Origin: Microbacterium sp.
GTDB lineage: Bacteria > Actinomycetota > Actinomycetes > Actinomycetales > Microbacteriaceae
Length of the DNA: 5,252 nt
Assembly (NCBI GenBank): GCA_031286555.1
Contig: JAITUD010000195.1
Coordinates: forward strand, 1 to 5,252
Reading direction: 5' to 3'
The position numbers and the translations under genes are program-made. The notes under the pieces were generated by a model. It worked only from the letters and a program-made list of their open reading frames with translations, made no database searches and was not told where the DNA came from. Shown here piece after piece: positions 4,027 through 5,252 of this stretch; position 1 is the stretch's first letter, and each line of letters starts with the position of its first letter.

Positions 4027-5252
4027 CGGTCGCCCTCCTGTTCGTCGGACGCCGGGTCGGGCGTGAAGCGGAGCCGGTCGATGCGTCGGCCGTCCATCCG
4101 CACGACGTGCAGCATTCCGTGCTCGGTGCGCACCTCGTCACCGACGACCGGCACCCGCTCCAGCAGGCTCATGACGAAGCCCGCGACGGTGTCGTAGACA
4201 TCGCCCTCCGGGACCTCGATGCCGGTCTGAGCGCGCAGCTCATCGGGTCGCAGCTCGCCCGGGAAGGTCACGGAGTCAGGTCTGCGGACGACGCCGGCGC
4301 GGGTGCGGTCATGCTCGTCCGACACCTCGCCGACGATCTCCTCCACGAGATCCTCCAGGGTCACCAGCCCCGCGGTGCCGCCGTACTCGTCCACGACGAT
4401 CGCGAGCTGGTATCCCTTGGCGCGAAGCTCGGCGAGCAGGGCGTCCAGGTGCACGGTCTCCGGCACGCGGAGCGGCTCGGTGCAGAGCGCGCCGACGGGG
4501 ACCTCGGATCGCCTCTCGCGCGGCACGCCGACGGCGGCCTTGAGGTGCACGACACCGGTGATGTCGTCCAGGTCGTCGCCGTGCACGGGGAACCTGCTGA
4601 GTCCCGTGCGACGAGCCAACTGGATGACGTCATCGGCGCTGTCAGAAGCCGCGACGGACTGCATGCTCGGACGGGCCGTCATGATGTCGGCCGCGGTGAG
4701 GCGGGTGAAGGTCAGGCTGCGGTCGAGCAGGGACGCCGTGTCCTCCTCGAGCACGCCGGCGCTGGCGGAGCGGCGCACCAGAGAGGAGAGCTCCTCGGCG
4801 CTGCGCGCGCCGGAGAGCTCCTCCTTGGGCTCGACGCCCATCGATCGCAGCACCGCGTTCGCGCTGCCGTTGAGCACGAGGATCGCGGGCTTGAACACCG
4901 CGGTGAACACGGTCTGGAACGGGAGCACCAGCTTCGCGGTCGCGATCGGCAGCGCCAGGGCGAAGTTCTTCGGCACCAGCTCTCCGAGGATCATCGACAG
5001 CAGTGTCGCGACGACCATGGCCACGACGACGGCGATCGGCCGCACCGCACCTTCGGGTACGTCCCACGCCGTGAGCACCGGCGCCAGCAGGTTCGAGATC
5101 GCCGGCTCCATCGTGTAACCGGTCAGCAGCGTCGTCAGCGTGATGCCCAGCTGCGCCGAGGAGAGGTGCGTCGAGGTGATCTTCAGCGCCCGGATGGTGA
5201 GTCCGAGCCGCGTCTCGCCACGGGCCTGCCGCGCTTCGAGGTCGGCACGGTC
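4023..5252 (-). CDS. Long CNNM/CBS-pair/CorC_HlyC membrane protein, N-terminus beyond window edge
   Basis: The frame is open from the right edge to TGA 4025-4023, giving 409 visible residues. The Met at 5111 is internal: the frame upstream encodes conserved CNNM sequence, including SSAQLGITLTTLLTGYT just before it. Aligned on the QLGIT motif with the downstream paralogue, at least about 30 residues, including membrane segment 1, are missing. Visible parts are membrane segments near 34-58, 72-92 and 104-127, with ILGELVPKNFALALP (88-102) and LNGSANAVLRSMGVEP (127-142). CBS1 is about 184-243 (LSRFPVHGDD, ITGVVHLKA). CBS2 is about 252-310 (VVDEYGGTAGLVTLEDLVEE). A CorC_HlyC domain is at about 325-397 (FPGELRPDEL, YDTVAGFVMSLLERVP). 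The domain order matches CNNM-type Mg2+/divalent-cation transporters or regulators, with the CBS pair as a possible nucleotide/Mg2+ sensor. It is probably cotranscribed with the short paralogue. In related actinobacteria an IMP dehydrogenase gene (guaB-type) often lies upstream, which cannot be seen here. Confidence 0.92.
   Translation of the reverse strand, partial: DRADLEARQARGETRLGLTIRALKITSTHLSSAQLGITLTTLLTGYTMEPAISNLLAPVLTAWDVPEGAVRPIAVVVAMVVATLLSMILGELVPKNFALALPIATAKLVLPFQTVFTAVFKPAILVLNGSANAVLRSMGVEPKEELSGARSAEELSSLVRRSASAGVLEEDTASLLDRSLTFTRLTAADIMTARPSMQSVAASDSADDVIQLARRTGLSRFPVHGDDLDDITGVVHLKAAVGVPRERRSEVPVGALCTEPLRVPETVHLDALLAELRAKGYQLAIVVDEYGGTAGLVTLEDLVEEIVGEVSDEHDRTRAGVVRRPDSVTFPGELRPDELRAQTGIEVPEGDVYDTVAGFVMSLLERVPVVGDEVRTEHGMLHVVRMDGRRIDRLRFTPDPASDEQEGDR
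4034..4039 (-). promoter_or_regulatory. Shine-Dalgarno AGGAGG for the short CNNM gene
   Basis: On the minus strand AGGAGG at 4039-4034 lies 7 nt before ATG 4026-4024, within the last codons of the upstream CNNM gene. It fixes the start and implies strong independent or coupled initiation at the ATGA overlap. Confidence 0.8.

Noticed and set aside
2804..4141. Minus-strand 445-codon frame overlapping the short CNNM gene in another phase
   Set aside because: Its translation is Arg/Gly/Ala-rich with no membrane segments or CBS motifs. The overlapping 353-residue frame matches the CNNM-CBS family throughout.
3082..4197. Plus-strand open frame (371 codons) opposite the CNNM genes
   Set aside because: It is His/Arg/Gln-rich without motifs or a ribosome site, and is antisense to two well-supported membrane proteins.
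4023..5111. Start of the long CNNM protein at the ATG at 5111
   Set aside because: The same frame stays open through 5252 and encodes conserved CNNM sequence (SAQLGIT and following) upstream of this Met. It is an internal residue and the true start lies outside the window.
2965..5252. Hemolysin toxin function for the CNNM proteins
   Set aside because: The hemolysin name comes from historical annotation of this family. The CNNM-CBS architecture indicates divalent-cation transport or sensing, and nothing here suggests a secreted toxin.
1..5252. A defence island, mobile element, CRISPR array or biosynthetic cluster
   Set aside because: All five genes belong to common housekeeping-type families. 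There are no transposase, integrase, repeat-spacer or toxin-antitoxin signatures, and composition is uniform across the window.

Overview
The window is GC-rich DNA with tightly packed genes and very strong G/C preference at third codon positions. Together with the protein families present, this points to a high-GC actinobacterium, most likely of the Microbacteriaceae (Microbacterium-like). That placement is inferred from composition, gene content and apparent leaderless promoters; no marker gene is present. I see no RNA gene, insertion sequence, phage gene, CRISPR array or origin. Almost the whole window is coding and no gene-free stretch exceeds about 50 bases.

Layout from left to right: (1) A minus-strand two-gene unit. 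nnrD (902-1828), a stand-alone ADP-dependent NAD(P)H-hydrate dehydratase, is followed through a 4-base ATGA overlap by a polytopic GT87-type glycosyltransferase (1-905) that runs off the left edge. (2) A 47-bp divergent intergenic region (1829-1875). On each strand it carries a TANNNT -10 hexamer ending exactly 6 nt before the start codon, the geometry expected for two back-to-back leaderless transcripts. (3) A plus-strand YqjM-like Old Yellow Enzyme (1876-2943). (4) A 21-bp convergent gap with a 19-bp near-perfect hairpin whose 3-nt loop is the Old Yellow Enzyme stop codon. (5) A minus-strand pair of CNNM/CBS (hemolysin C/CorC-like) membrane proteins. The longer, upstream one (4023-5252, incomplete at the right edge) has the C-terminal CorC_HlyC domain. 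The shorter one (2965-4026) lacks it and is coupled by another ATGA overlap.

How the genes may work together: nnrD repairs hydrated NAD(P)H and the divergent flavoenzyme is expected to oxidise NAD(P)H while reducing activated alkenes. The shared promoter region therefore joins two NAD(P)H-related functions, although joint control is only inferred. The glycosyltransferase probably acts on cell-envelope glycans and has no obvious biochemical tie to nnrD. The two CNNM proteins probably form a Mg2+/divalent-cation transport or sensing pair.

This is mostly ordinary core-type actinobacterial sequence. I found no convincing new multi-gene system. The most interesting signals are small-scale: the symmetric leaderless promoter pair, the stop-codon-in-loop terminator, and the asymmetric CNNM pair.
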